Shown piece by piece: positions 1 to 5,330 of a stretch of 5,509 nt of DNA. The stretch spans positions 1 to 5,509 of the forward strand of contig SPCK01000165.1 in assembly GCA_004525355.1 (NCBI GenBank), read 5' to 3'. Below the pieces are notes generated by a model. It did not search any database. It saw only the letters and a list, made by a program, of their open reading frames with translations, and was not told the origin of the DNA. Within the stretch, counting starts at the first letter, position 1; each line of letters begins with the position of its first letter. The translations under genes were made by a program, and so were the position numbers. This DNA comes from Spirochaetales bacterium (lineage in GTDB: Bacteria > Spirochaetota > Spirochaetia > Treponematales > UBA12059).

Positions 1-1326
1 CTCGCGCTGCCGCCTGGCCGCGGGCAGGATGCCTGCAGGACGGTAGATCATCATGAGTACAAGGATAATCCCGAAGACCAGGCGCTGGTACTTGGATGGA
101 TCGAGCTGATTGGAGAGATCCCTCCAATAGAAATTGATGATAGGAATGAAAGCGTCGCTCTGACGGAGCCGGGAAAGGAAGAGCGAGAAGCTCTGGAGAA
201 CCTGGAGGTTCAATATGATGACCACCGAGGCTCCGATGATCACACCGGGGATGCTCCCTATCCCTCCAAGGATGACCATGGTCAGCACGCCGACCGATTG
301 CAGGAAGCTGAACGACTCTGGACTCACGAAGGTACGGCTGGCAGCGAAGAGCACGCCCATGGCACCGGCAAACGAGGCTCCGACGGCGAAGGCCGCGAGC
401 TTGAGACGGTTCGCCGGTATTCCCATTGCCGTGGCCGCGAGTTCATCCTCGCGGATCGCTGTCCACGCGCGTCCCATCTTGGAATCGTCGAGACGGTAGG
501 TGATGACGATGGCCACGATGACGACCACGAGGGCAATCAGGTAGAACAGGATATTGTAGAACTGGTTTACCGTGACCGGGCGTCCCACGAGAGGTTCAAA
601 GATGCCGTTGAAGAACCGTATCACTCCTTCAGGCAAGGACGGTCTCTGAATTGGGGTGATGCCCTGGGGACCGTTGGTCAGGTTGAGCGGCTTGTCCAGG
701 TTGTTGGCAAGTTGCCTTACTATCTCCCCGAAGCCCAGGGTGATGATGGCAAGGTAGTCGCCACGTACGCGAAGAACCGGGAGGCCAAGTATCAGTCCGA
801 CAATCGCGGCCACTATGACGCCGAGGAAGATAAACAGGTAGAACCAGTCGGGAGCCATGAAAAACTGCGTTCCAGGAGGCGCCGTTCCAGGTATGGCGTG
901 CAACAGGAAAGGCTGTTGCGATCCGAAGAACGCCCATAGATAGGCCCCGACGGCATAGAACGCCATGTATCCGAAATTGAGAAGCCCCGAGAAACCCACG
1001 ACGATATTGAGGCCGAGCGCCAGGGCGGAGAATACCGCGATCTGGAAGATGACCTCGAGGTAGAAGATGTTCCGTGCCCCGAGGATCGGGACCAGCACCA
1101 CAGCTACCAGAACGGCGAGGGCAAGCTTTACAGCTTTTTTCATGGTCAGGAAATATGGAAGGCCGGCCGCCGCCGCGAATACGAGGAAGGCGGGTATGGA
1201 ACGCGGGCTCACGTAGACGAGCACGAACCCGAGAACAATGGAGCTGAGAGAAAAGATATACGGAACTTTTCCGCGATTCAGGAATTCCATCGTCTTTTGG
1301 AGGAATTCACGTATCCAGGTTTTCAT
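1..1326 (-). CDS. livM: Branched-chain amino acid ABC transporter permease LivM (3' end outside window)
   Basis: Inner-membrane permease of the LIV/HAAT uptake family, expected to pair with LivH to form the channel for branched-chain or related amino acids. I translated 442 codons without a stop from ATG at 1326 to the window edge, so only the C-terminal tail is missing. Visible landmarks are an N-terminal hydrophobic pair of segments (about residues 23-60 and 66-83), the family core ALGLNIVVGFSGLLNFGYMA (102-121), the motif RVRGDYLAIITLGFGEIVR (187-204), the cytoplasmic coupling loop MGRAWTAIREDELAATAMGI (284-303), and LGGIGSIPGVIIGA (353-366). The last visible residues, IYRPAGILP (427-435), are the usual LivM ending, so few residues are lacking. 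An AGGAGG ribosome-binding site overlaps the livH stop codon, with 10 nt between the genes, which indicates one transcript and probable translational coupling. The ATPase genes should follow beyond position 1. The family assignment is secure; the exact substrate is not. Confidence 0.95.
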   Translation of the reverse strand, partial: MKTWIREFLQKTMEFLNRGKVPYIFSLSSIVLGFVLVYVSPRSIPAFLVFAAAAGLPYFLTMKKAVKLALAVLVAVVLVPILGARNIFYLEVIFQIAVFSALALGLNIVVGFSGLLNFGYMAFYAVGAYLWAFFGSQQPFLLHAIPGTAPPGTQFFMAPDWFYLFIFLGVIVAAIVGLILGLPVLRVRGDYLAIITLGFGEIVRQLANNLDKPLNLTNGPQGITPIQRPSLPEGVIRFFNGIFEPLVGRPVTVNQFYNILFYLIALVVVIVAIVITYRLDDSKMGRAWTAIREDELAATAMGIPANRLKLAAFAVGASFAGAMGVLFAASRTFVSPESFSFLQSVGVLTMVILGGIGSIPGVIIGASVVIILNLQVLQSFSLFLSRLRQSDAFIPIINFYWRDLSNQLDPSKYQRLVFGIILVLMMIYRPAGILPAARRQRE

Positions 1327-1332
1327 CGCGAT

Positions 1333-1338
1333 CCTCCT
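1333..1338 (-). promoter_or_regulatory. livM ribosome-binding site
   Basis: AGGAGG lies 6 nt upstream of the livM ATG at 1326 and overlaps the TAG stop of livH (1337-1339). This fixes the livM start and suggests coupled translation of the two permeases. Confidence 0.85.
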
Positions 1339-2347
1339 ATGCTTTCTGGGAAATCTGCTCGCCGAGCAGACCCGACGGACGGAAAATGATGACTATGATC
1401 AGGATAAAGAACGCGAAGATGTCCTTGTATTCCGACCCGAAATTTCCCATGGTATAAGTACCAAGGTATGCGCCCGCGAAACTCTCGAGCATACCGAGGA
1501 TCATGCCTCCAAGCAGCGCACCAGTCAGGTTACCGATGCCTCCCAATACTGCAGCCGTGAAGGCTTTCATGCCTGGCATGAATCCGACGAACGGATCGAT
1601 TCGCGTGAACTTGAGGGCGTACAGTACGCCTGCCGCGCCGCCCAGCGCGCCTCCGATGAGAAACGTGAAAGCTATGATGCCGTTGACGCCTATTCCCATT
1701 ATCGCGGCGGTATTCCGGTCCTGTGCGACCGACCTGATCGCCTTGCCTATTCTTGTGGCATTGACGATGTAGTTGAGTCCGACGAGCATCATCATGGCGG
1801 CTACTATGACGATCACCGACTTGACCTGTATGTCGACGTTGATCGGTGCCGAAGACGTATTGATGGTGAATAACGGTATACGATCATCAAAATTACCGAA
1901 CGTGGGTATGACCCGATAGAATTGTCCGGTCGTCAGGCTCTCGACGAGGCGGATGATGTCCTGCAAGGCAAAGGAAACGCCGATCGCCGATATGAGCGGA
2001 ACCAGTCGTGGCGCGCCGCGCAAAGGCCGGTAGGCGGTTCGCTCTATGAGCACGGCTATGCCGCCGGCGGCGATCATGCCTACAGCCAGCGCCAGAGCAA
2101 GGAAGACGTACGGACCATAGGAGCCCGAGTTGGTGAGTACGCCGAGCCTATCCATGAATATAAGGAACTCGACGCCTGCGAAGGCACCGATCGCGAATAT
2201 CTCGCTGTGGGCAAAATTTATAAACTCAAGTACACCGTAGACCATGGTGTATCCAAGGGCAATTGCTGCATATACGAAACCCAGCGTTACTCCATCGATG
2301 AGCACCTGGGGCAGATTTGCTAGTGTGTAAAAAGAGGATGTTGACAT
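1337..2347 (-). CDS. livH: Branched-chain amino acid ABC transporter permease LivH
   Basis: Inner-membrane permease partner of LivM. From ATG at 2347 the protein has 336 residues, somewhat longer than E. coli LivH. Landmarks include the first membrane segment with LIDGVTLGFVYAAIALGYTM (16-35) and the adjoining FINFAHSEIFAIGAF (42-56), the segment YRPLRGAPRLVPLISAIGVS (106-125), the coupling loop RIGKAIRSVAQDRNTAAIMG (199-218), the hallmark GFMPGMKAFTAAVLGGIG (255-272), and the ending FRPSGLLGE (322-330). The start is doubtful. ATG 2347 gives the usual family N-terminus but has no Shine-Dalgarno sequence. A GTG at 2386 in the same frame has none either. The only good ribosome-binding site lies upstream of an overlapping ORF at 2513 in another frame, which would join this frame if one T were lost from the run at 2329-2333. 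The gene may therefore be longer (about 391 residues) and frameshifted, or translated by coupling from the upstream ORF. Function is well supported; the start is not. Confidence 0.92.
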   Translation of the reverse strand: MSTSSFYTLANLPQVLIDGVTLGFVYAAIALGYTMVYGVLEFINFAHSEIFAIGAFAGVEFLIFMDRLGVLTNSGSYGPYVFLALALAVGMIAAGGIAVLIERTAYRPLRGAPRLVPLISAIGVSFALQDIIRLVESLTTGQFYRVIPTFGNFDDRIPLFTINTSSAPINVDIQVKSVIVIVAAMMMLVGLNYIVNATRIGKAIRSVAQDRNTAAIMGIGVNGIIAFTFLIGGALGGAAGVLYALKFTRIDPFVGFMPGMKAFTAAVLGGIGNLTGALLGGMILGMLESFAGAYLGTYTMGNFGSEYKDIFAFFILIIVIIFRPSGLLGEQISQKA

Positions 2348-2513
2348 TCTGGTTGTCGAGAAGGAGCTTGTCCGCTCCCGATCCACGGAAGATCATTGCC
2401 AAGAAAATCATGATCACAGAAAGCAGGGCTCCCGCGCCCAGTACGAACAATACCATTTGACCGAGCGGGAGAAGAATCTCTCGTAGTGAGTCGGATTTTA
2501 TCAAGCGCCGCAT
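2226..2513 (-). CDS. Small membrane-spanning ORF overlapping the livH start; probably a frameshifted 5' part of livH
   Basis: As read, this encodes 95 residues starting at ATG 2513 behind a GGAGG. Residues 1-12 are charged (MRRLIKSDSLRE), and residues 13-43 form a strong hydrophobic stretch compatible with one membrane helix. Up to about residue 61 the codons end mostly in G or C like the neighbouring genes (for example GAC AAG CTC CTT CTC GAC). Beyond residue 61 the frame runs inside livH and the sequence becomes His/Cys/Trp-rich and unlike a real protein. At residues 59-62 the gene reads CTC TTT TTA. Removing one T turns this into CTC TTT TAC and continues directly into LivH at its Tyr7. 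I infer that residues 1-61 are truly coded and that the tail is an artefact of a frameshift, a sequencing error, or a programmed shift. A separate small protein whose translation is coupled to livH is the alternative. No family is recognised for the short protein itself. Confidence 0.5.
   Translation of the reverse strand: MRRLIKSDSLREILLPLGQMVLFVLGAGALLSVIMIFLAMIFRGSGADKLLLDNQNVNILFLHTSKSAPGAHRWSNAGFRICSNCPWIHHGLRCT
2329..2333 (-). other. T5 run at the likely frame switch into livH
   Basis: On the coding strand this is CTCTTTTTACAC. A one-base deletion here fuses the upstream ORF (start 2513) to the livH frame without any intervening stop, giving about 391 residues. It is the natural place for a homopolymer sequencing error, a mutation, or ribosomal slippage. 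Confidence 0.5.
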
Positions 2514-2517
2514 AAAG

Positions 2518-2522
2518 CCTCC
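2518..2522 (-). promoter_or_regulatory. Ribosome-binding site of the ORF upstream of livH
   Basis: GGAGG lies 4 nt before ATG 2513, which is somewhat close but usable. It is the only good Shine-Dalgarno sequence between the binding-protein gene and livH, so permease translation most likely begins here rather than at 2347 or 2386. Confidence 0.6.
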
Positions 2523-2529
2523 ATGATGA

Positions 2530-2557
2530 CCCTCGCCCCCATTAATGGGGGCGAGGG
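2530..2557 (-). repeat. Perfect 28-nt intercistronic palindrome (hairpin)
   Basis: The arms CCCTCGCCCCC (2530-2540) and GGGGGCGAGGG (2547-2557) are exact reverse complements around ATTAAT, which is itself palindromic, giving an 11-bp or longer GC-rich stem. It lies 21 nt after the binding-protein stop and 16 nt before the start of the next ORF. No T-run follows on the minus strand, so it is not a standard terminator. In binding-protein transport operons such hairpins often protect the 3' end of the binding-protein mRNA and keep its level above that of the permeases. I infer that role here. A palindromic DNA-binding site is possible but less likely. Confidence 0.8.
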
Positions 2558-2578
2558 AGTTTAGAGTAATCTAACCGA

Positions 2579-3769
2579 TCACTGCGGCGGGGCGATGTCC
2601 AGGATCTTGTCGATCTTGTTCTGCGACCACTGTGCTGCATCGGCCGATGTTACCTGGATGATGAAATACTTGGCTTTTGCCAGGTCACCCTTCGCGTTGA
2701 AGGTGAAGGTCCCCGTGATGCCGGGGAAATCCATGAGGGCGCGCACGGCCTTGGTGACGTCGGCGCGGGCGGGAATCTTCTTCCCTGCGGCGATCGCGGC
2801 GTTCTCAATCGCCTTGAGGGCGATGGCCATGCTGTCATACGACTGGGCAGCGAAAGGCTGGGGTTCCGCACCGAACTTGGCCTTGAAGTCGTTCTGGAAT
2901 TTAGCGGTTCCCGGATAGGCGGCCGCGGGGCCGGCTACGGTCGAGAAATACGTGCCAGCGCCTTCCAACAATGCCGCTCCGCCAATCTTGGCGGCGTCGG
3001 AGGAGTCGAAGCCGTCGTCCGACAGGAACATACCCATGTAGCCCTTCTGTCGAGCTTGCTTGAAGAGTACGGCTGCCTGGTCAAACATACCACCGAAGTA
3101 GATGGCTTCGGGCTTTGCCGCGAGGATCGGAGAGAGAATCGAGTCGAAGTTGGCCTTCTCCTCGGTGCCCGCGAATCCCAATACCTTTATGCCGAGATTC
3201 TCCGATTCGCGCTTGAAGTACTCCGCGATGCCCTGGCCATACGCCGTCTTGTCGTGCAGTACGTAGGTGCTCTTTATGCCCTTGACGCTGGCGAACTGGG
3301 CGCCGACTGCGCCCTGGACATCGTCGCGTCCGCAGATCCGGCTAACTTCCAGATACCCGCGCTCGGTTACCTTTGGGTTGGTGTTGGCGGGGGATACGTT
3401 GGCAAGCCCGGCCGCGTGATATTCCTCTGAGGAGGGAATCTGCACGCCGGAGTTATAATGACCGACGATCACCAGAATCGCGGGGTCCGATACGATGTTC
3501 TTTGCGTTCGCGACTCCGGTATCAGGATTGCCCTGATCATCGAAGGCGGCGAGCTCGACCTTGAAGCCCATCGCAACGAGTGGGCCGGATAGTTGCTCCA
3601 TGGCCAGTTGCGCGCTATTCTTCATATCGGTTCCGACCGCGGACATGCCCCCTGAGAGCGGGCTCTGGGTGGCGATCTTGATTACCTTTGCGTCCGGGGC
3701 TCCACAACCTGCGAGCAGGAGACCCATCACCGCTAAGGCCATTACGACTAGAAAATACCGGTTCCTCAT
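2579..3769 (-). CDS. Branched-chain amino acid ABC transporter substrate-binding lipoprotein (LivJ/LivK-like)
   Basis: Extracytoplasmic ligand-binding protein (Peripla_BP_6 type I fold) of 396 residues that delivers substrate to LivH/LivM. The signal sequence has basic residues R2 and R4, a hydrophobic core, and a lipobox LLAGC with Cys22, so it should be a lipid-anchored protein. Domain I starts at KVIKIATQSPLSGGMSAVGT (28-47). Pocket-like segments align by eye with E. coli LivJ: GHYNSG (103-108), SPANTNP (126-132, matching PAATAPE of LivJ), YFGG (223-226) and SDDG (250-253, where LivJ has PEG with its Glu that holds the ligand amino group). HDKTAYGQG (172-180) and the tail motif GTFTFNAKGDLAKAKYFIIQ (353-372) are also family features. 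ATG 3769 is chosen because GGGAGG lies 7 nt upstream. ATG 3775, two codons earlier, sits almost on the Shine-Dalgarno, and the open frame further up to 3928 has no signal character. It is the first gene of the operon. Ligand specificity cannot be read with certainty. Confidence 0.95.
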   Translation of the reverse strand: MRNRYFLVVMALAVMGLLLAGCGAPDAKVIKIATQSPLSGGMSAVGTDMKNSAQLAMEQLSGPLVAMGFKVELAAFDDQGNPDTGVANAKNIVSDPAILVIVGHYNSGVQIPSSEEYHAAGLANVSPANTNPKVTERGYLEVSRICGRDDVQGAVGAQFASVKGIKSTYVLHDKTAYGQGIAEYFKRESENLGIKVLGFAGTEEKANFDSILSPILAAKPEAIYFGGMFDQAAVLFKQARQKGYMGMFLSDDGFDSSDAAKIGGAALLEGAGTYFSTVAGPAAAYPGTAKFQNDFKAKFGAEPQPFAAQSYDSMAIALKAIENAAIAAGKKIPARADVTKAVRALMDFPGITGTFTFNAKGDLAKAKYFIIQVTSADAAQWSQNKIDKILDIAPPQ

Positions 3770-3776
3770 ACACATT

Positions 3777-3782
3777 CCTCCC
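3777..3782 (-). promoter_or_regulatory. Ribosome-binding site of the substrate-binding protein gene
   Basis: GGGAGG is spaced 7 nt from ATG 3769 and only 1 nt from ATG 3775, which decides for the internal ATG as start and gives a clean lipoprotein signal beginning MRNRYF. Confidence 0.85.
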
Positions 3783-3783
3783 G

Positions 3784-3912
3784 TTAAGAAAAATGAAAAG
3801 GGTGCTGAAGCTTTTCGGCGCGCAACGCGCGCATTAAAAAGGTATCCCAGTGTGCGGGTGAAATGGATAGTCTCTCGGTCTCCAGTAAGCCTCCTCGGCT
3901 TGGATCGAACAT
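3784..3912 (-). CDS. Possible 42-residue leader ORF upstream of the binding protein
   Basis: A 43-codon ORF from ATG 3912 to TAA (3784-3786) ends one base before the GGGAGG of the binding-protein gene. It begins MFDPSRGGLLETERLSISPA, has six leucines in 42 residues, and is otherwise mixed with no hydrophobic segment. It lies wholly within the predicted leader transcript, and the GC-rich hairpin at 3811-3841 falls in its 3' half. Its position would let translation influence the downstream ribosome-binding site. The Shine-Dalgarno before ATG 3912 is poor (GGTGGG), leucine codons are scattered and not in a run, and such an ORF can occur by chance. Product not recognised. Confidence 0.25.
   Translation of the reverse strand: MFDPSRGGLLETERLSISPAHWDTFLMRALRAEKLQHPFHFS
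3811..3841 (-). promoter_or_regulatory. GC-rich hairpin in the liv operon leader
   Basis: On the minus strand GCGCGC (3827-3832) pairs with GCGCGC (3818-3823) around a GTT loop. The stem is extended, after a small internal loop, by CTTTT (3837-3841) with AAAAG (3811-3815). It stands 29 nt upstream of the ribosome-binding site. It could affect mRNA stability or translation. No T-run follows directly enough for a convincing terminator. Confidence 0.45.
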
Positions 3913-3942
3913 GGCCCACCAAGGCCACCCACGCATCAAGTG

Positions 3943-3971
3943 ATCTTATGGTAGGTTCAGCGAGCCGTCAA
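3943..3971 (-). promoter_or_regulatory. Candidate sigma70-type promoter of the liv operon
   Basis: Reading the minus strand: TTGACG (3966-3971) as -35, exactly 17 nt, then TAAGAT (3943-3948) as -10. The -35 matches the TTGACA consensus at 5 of 6 positions and the -10 matches TATAAT at 4 of 6. Transcription would begin near 3936, leaving a leader of about 165 nt before the binding-protein start. No operator is evident. The rest of 3770-4078 holds only the leader features listed separately and a 9-bp direct repeat, CCGGTAATC, at 4055-4063 and 4072-4080. Confidence 0.5.
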
Positions 3972-4078
3972 GTATTATTCGATCTGCTCTAAAGAAACCA
4001 AGGGGTCTGGCTCTCACCGGACAGACTGAAATCCTTGCAACCATCGCCCGCTCGCCGGTAATCCTGTAGCCCCGGTAA

Positions 4079-4639
4079 TCACCATGAAACCGTTCCCTTG
4101 AGGATGGGACCGTAATGGAACAAGTAGAGCGAAGGCGAGGCATCAATATAATTCGGATCGTCCACGGGACCCTTCGGCGTGACGCATAGGACCAGCTGCC
4201 CTCCGACCTCGAATCCTAAACCCAGCCCCAGCCGTACAGGGCCCAGGTCACTGACCCACTGCAGGCCGAGTATCAGGTTGTCGTCGACATCTACATCCAG
4301 ACCGATCTTGAGGTGCAGTTTCTTGAAGAACAGCTCGCCTTCGTCGGTCGTGCTCGCCGTCCGGTCCATCGAGACGGACAATTGGTTCAGGCGAGGGGTG
4401 TCATAGCCGAACCATTCATCGGTGAGCGCGTTGCGGTTGCCCGACCCCCCAGGTATCGACCGGTACGATCGAGAAACTGCCCGTGGTTGAAAGCCAGGAA
4501 GCCAGGGCCTGTCGATCGACGGGAAGCGACTGAGCGCCCAGCGGTACCAAATAGCACGATTGGCGGGAATGAGTAGCGAATGCGAGGGAAAAATGGAACA
4601 CCACCGGTCAAACTCGGGAGCCCGGACACGATAGTTAAC
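4079..4639 (-). pseudogene. Broken gene for a beta-rich, possibly outer-membrane beta-barrel protein
   Basis: One minus-strand frame is open from 4639 to the TGA at 4079-4081. Its C-terminal 120 or so residues look truly coded: DEWFGYDTPRLNQLSVSMDR, then LHLKIGLDVDV, LILGLQWVSDL, VRLGLGLGFEVGGQLVLCVT and SPSLYLFHYGPI, ending in GTVSW. Alternating hydrophobic residues in short strands with Gly/Asp turns and a terminal aromatic residue are what is seen at the end of outer-membrane beta-barrels. No credible start exists: only TTG 4381 and ATG 4369 lie in frame, both without a Shine-Dalgarno, and the frame further upstream reads poorly. A run of six G on the coding strand (4445-4450) is a likely break. 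With one G fewer, the frame ending SFSIVPVDTWG would join GSGNRNALTDEWFG. There is no signal peptide in any single frame. I infer a truncated or frameshifted remnant; a sequencing error in a live gene is the alternative. The family is not identified. Confidence 0.5.
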
Positions 4640-4755
4640 TTAATAGTGTAGAATTAGCAGTAAAATGCCGATATTACTATTGATTTACCGAGATTCCTGT
4701 AATAGTGTTTCCTTTATATAAAAGTCAAACAATCTTCTCACGGAGGCTAACAGTC
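4640..4755 (+). promoter_or_regulatory. AT-rich intergenic and promoter region for the secreted-protein gene
   Basis: A strongly AT-rich stretch in otherwise GC-rich surroundings, directly upstream of the gene at 4756. TATATAAA at 4715-4722 is a plausible -10 region, but I find no good -35 at the right spacing; TTGATT at 4680-4685 is too far from it and too close to TAATAG at 4700. TAATAGTGT occurs twice (4641-4649 and 4700-4708), with a related inverted ACTATT at 4676-4681, which may be a regulator site. GGAGG at 4742-4746 lies 9 nt before the ATG. Confidence 0.5.
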
Positions 4756-5271
4756 ATGAAGAGAGTACTATTTTTCCTACTGGTCGCAGCCATGGCAATC
4801 ACGGGCGCCTACGCGCAGACATCGGCGGCGCATGACATCACGATTGTCGTTCCGCAGATCCAGCTCATCAGATTGTTCGACGCATCGGCCATCACCCTGA
4901 CCGTCGGAACCGCGGGAACGCCGGGTGCTGCTCCCGTGGGCGACACGAACGCCCTGAAGTACTTGCAGTATACCGTACTCAATCCCTCCGGGGTGACGCA
5001 GAAGATTACCGTCGAAATCACTGCCGGCACGCTTCCGGCGGGTACCGCCCTTGCCGTAGCCGCCTCGGGCGGACTCGGTACCCCTGGAAGTACAGCGATT
5101 ACCGGAGTGGCGGCGGATCTCATAACCGCAATCCCGAGCGGCAACACCGGTATCGGCGCGACCGATGGCACGAACCTGACCTACACCCTGACCGTACCGA
5201 CACCGGGAGCCCTTGTCGAGAATGGCGCCGGCGCCACTGTAACGGTAACCTACACAATACTGGATACGTGA
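4756..5271 (+). CDS. Secreted Gly/Thr/Ala-rich beta-structured protein of unknown function
   Basis: A 171-residue exported protein. Residues 1-20 form a clear Sec signal peptide (K2, R3, hydrophobic core VLFFLLVAAMAITG, then AYA before Gln21), leaving about 151 mature residues. The mature part has no Cys and no Trp, and consists of short beta-type segments such as HDITIVVPQIQLIRLF (26-41), AITLTV (45-50), QKITVEITAG (82-91), NLTYTLTVP (140-148) and TVTVTYTILD (161-170), separated by Gly/Pro/Ala/Thr loops. The last strand resembles the closing strand of secreted beta-sandwich or pilin-like subunits, but I see no diagnostic motif and do not assign a family. It starts at ATG 4756 with GGAGG 9 nt upstream; the open frame further up to 4705 precedes the Shine-Dalgarno and is not needed. 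A strong terminator follows 6 nt after the stop, so it appears to be transcribed alone. A surface-layer, fimbrial or periplasmic role is possible. Confidence 0.82.
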   Translation: MKRVLFFLLVAAMAITGAYAQTSAAHDITIVVPQIQLIRLFDASAITLTVGTAGTPGAAPVGDTNALKYLQYTVLNPSGVTQKITVEITAGTLPAGTALAVAASGGLGTPGSTAITGVAADLITAIPSGNTGIGATDGTNLTYTLTVPTPGALVENGAGATVTVTYTILDT

Positions 5272-5277
5272 CGCGGC

Positions 5278-5323
5278 AAAAAAAAATGGAGGTCGCGTTC
5301 GACGCGGCCTCCCGGTTTTCTTC
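5278..5323 (+). terminator. Rho-independent terminator, probably bidirectional
   Basis: The stem GGAGGTCGCG (5288-5297) pairs with CGCGGCCTCC (5303-5312) with one G-U wobble and a 5-nt loop, followed by CGGTTTTCTTC. It begins 6 nt after the stop at 5271. Nine A residues (5278-5286) precede the stem, so the opposite strand would also end in a U-run, which suggests termination from both sides. Confidence 0.85.
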
Positions 5324-5330
5324 AAGCGGC

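Noticed and set aside
298..939. Long plus-strand open frame (213 codons) antisense to livM
   Set aside because: It mirrors the codon structure of a clearly real permease on the other strand. The product is charged and low-complexity, with no domain or Shine-Dalgarno.
1238..2323. Plus-strand open frames antisense to livH and the 5' end of livM
   Set aside because: The translations are Asp/Arg/His-rich shadows of hydrophobic codons on the minus strand, with no motif or ribosome-binding site.
2526..2560. Rho-independent terminator at the intercistronic palindrome
   Set aside because: The stem is perfect but neither strand has a T-run after it, and the operon clearly continues into the permeases.
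3770..3928. N-terminal extension of the binding protein by 53 residues
   Set aside because: A lipoprotein signal with ideal Shine-Dalgarno spacing begins at 3769. The extension would bury the signal sequence and is the leader RNA in a chance open frame.
3770..3942. Riboswitch or T-box in the liv leader
   Set aside because: No T-box consensus, no terminator/antiterminator pair and no known aptamer core could be seen; only one hairpin and a short ORF.
4005..4026. Possible terminator hairpin GTCTG/CAGAC after the broken minus-strand gene
   Set aside because: Only a 5-bp stem with a 12-nt loop and a broken T-run (TTGGTTTCTTT). Too weak to call.
4055..4080. Direct repeat CCGGTAATC, two copies
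   Set aside because: Two 9-bp copies 17 nt apart without symmetry, transposase or further copies. Not enough for an attachment site, operator or CRISPR.
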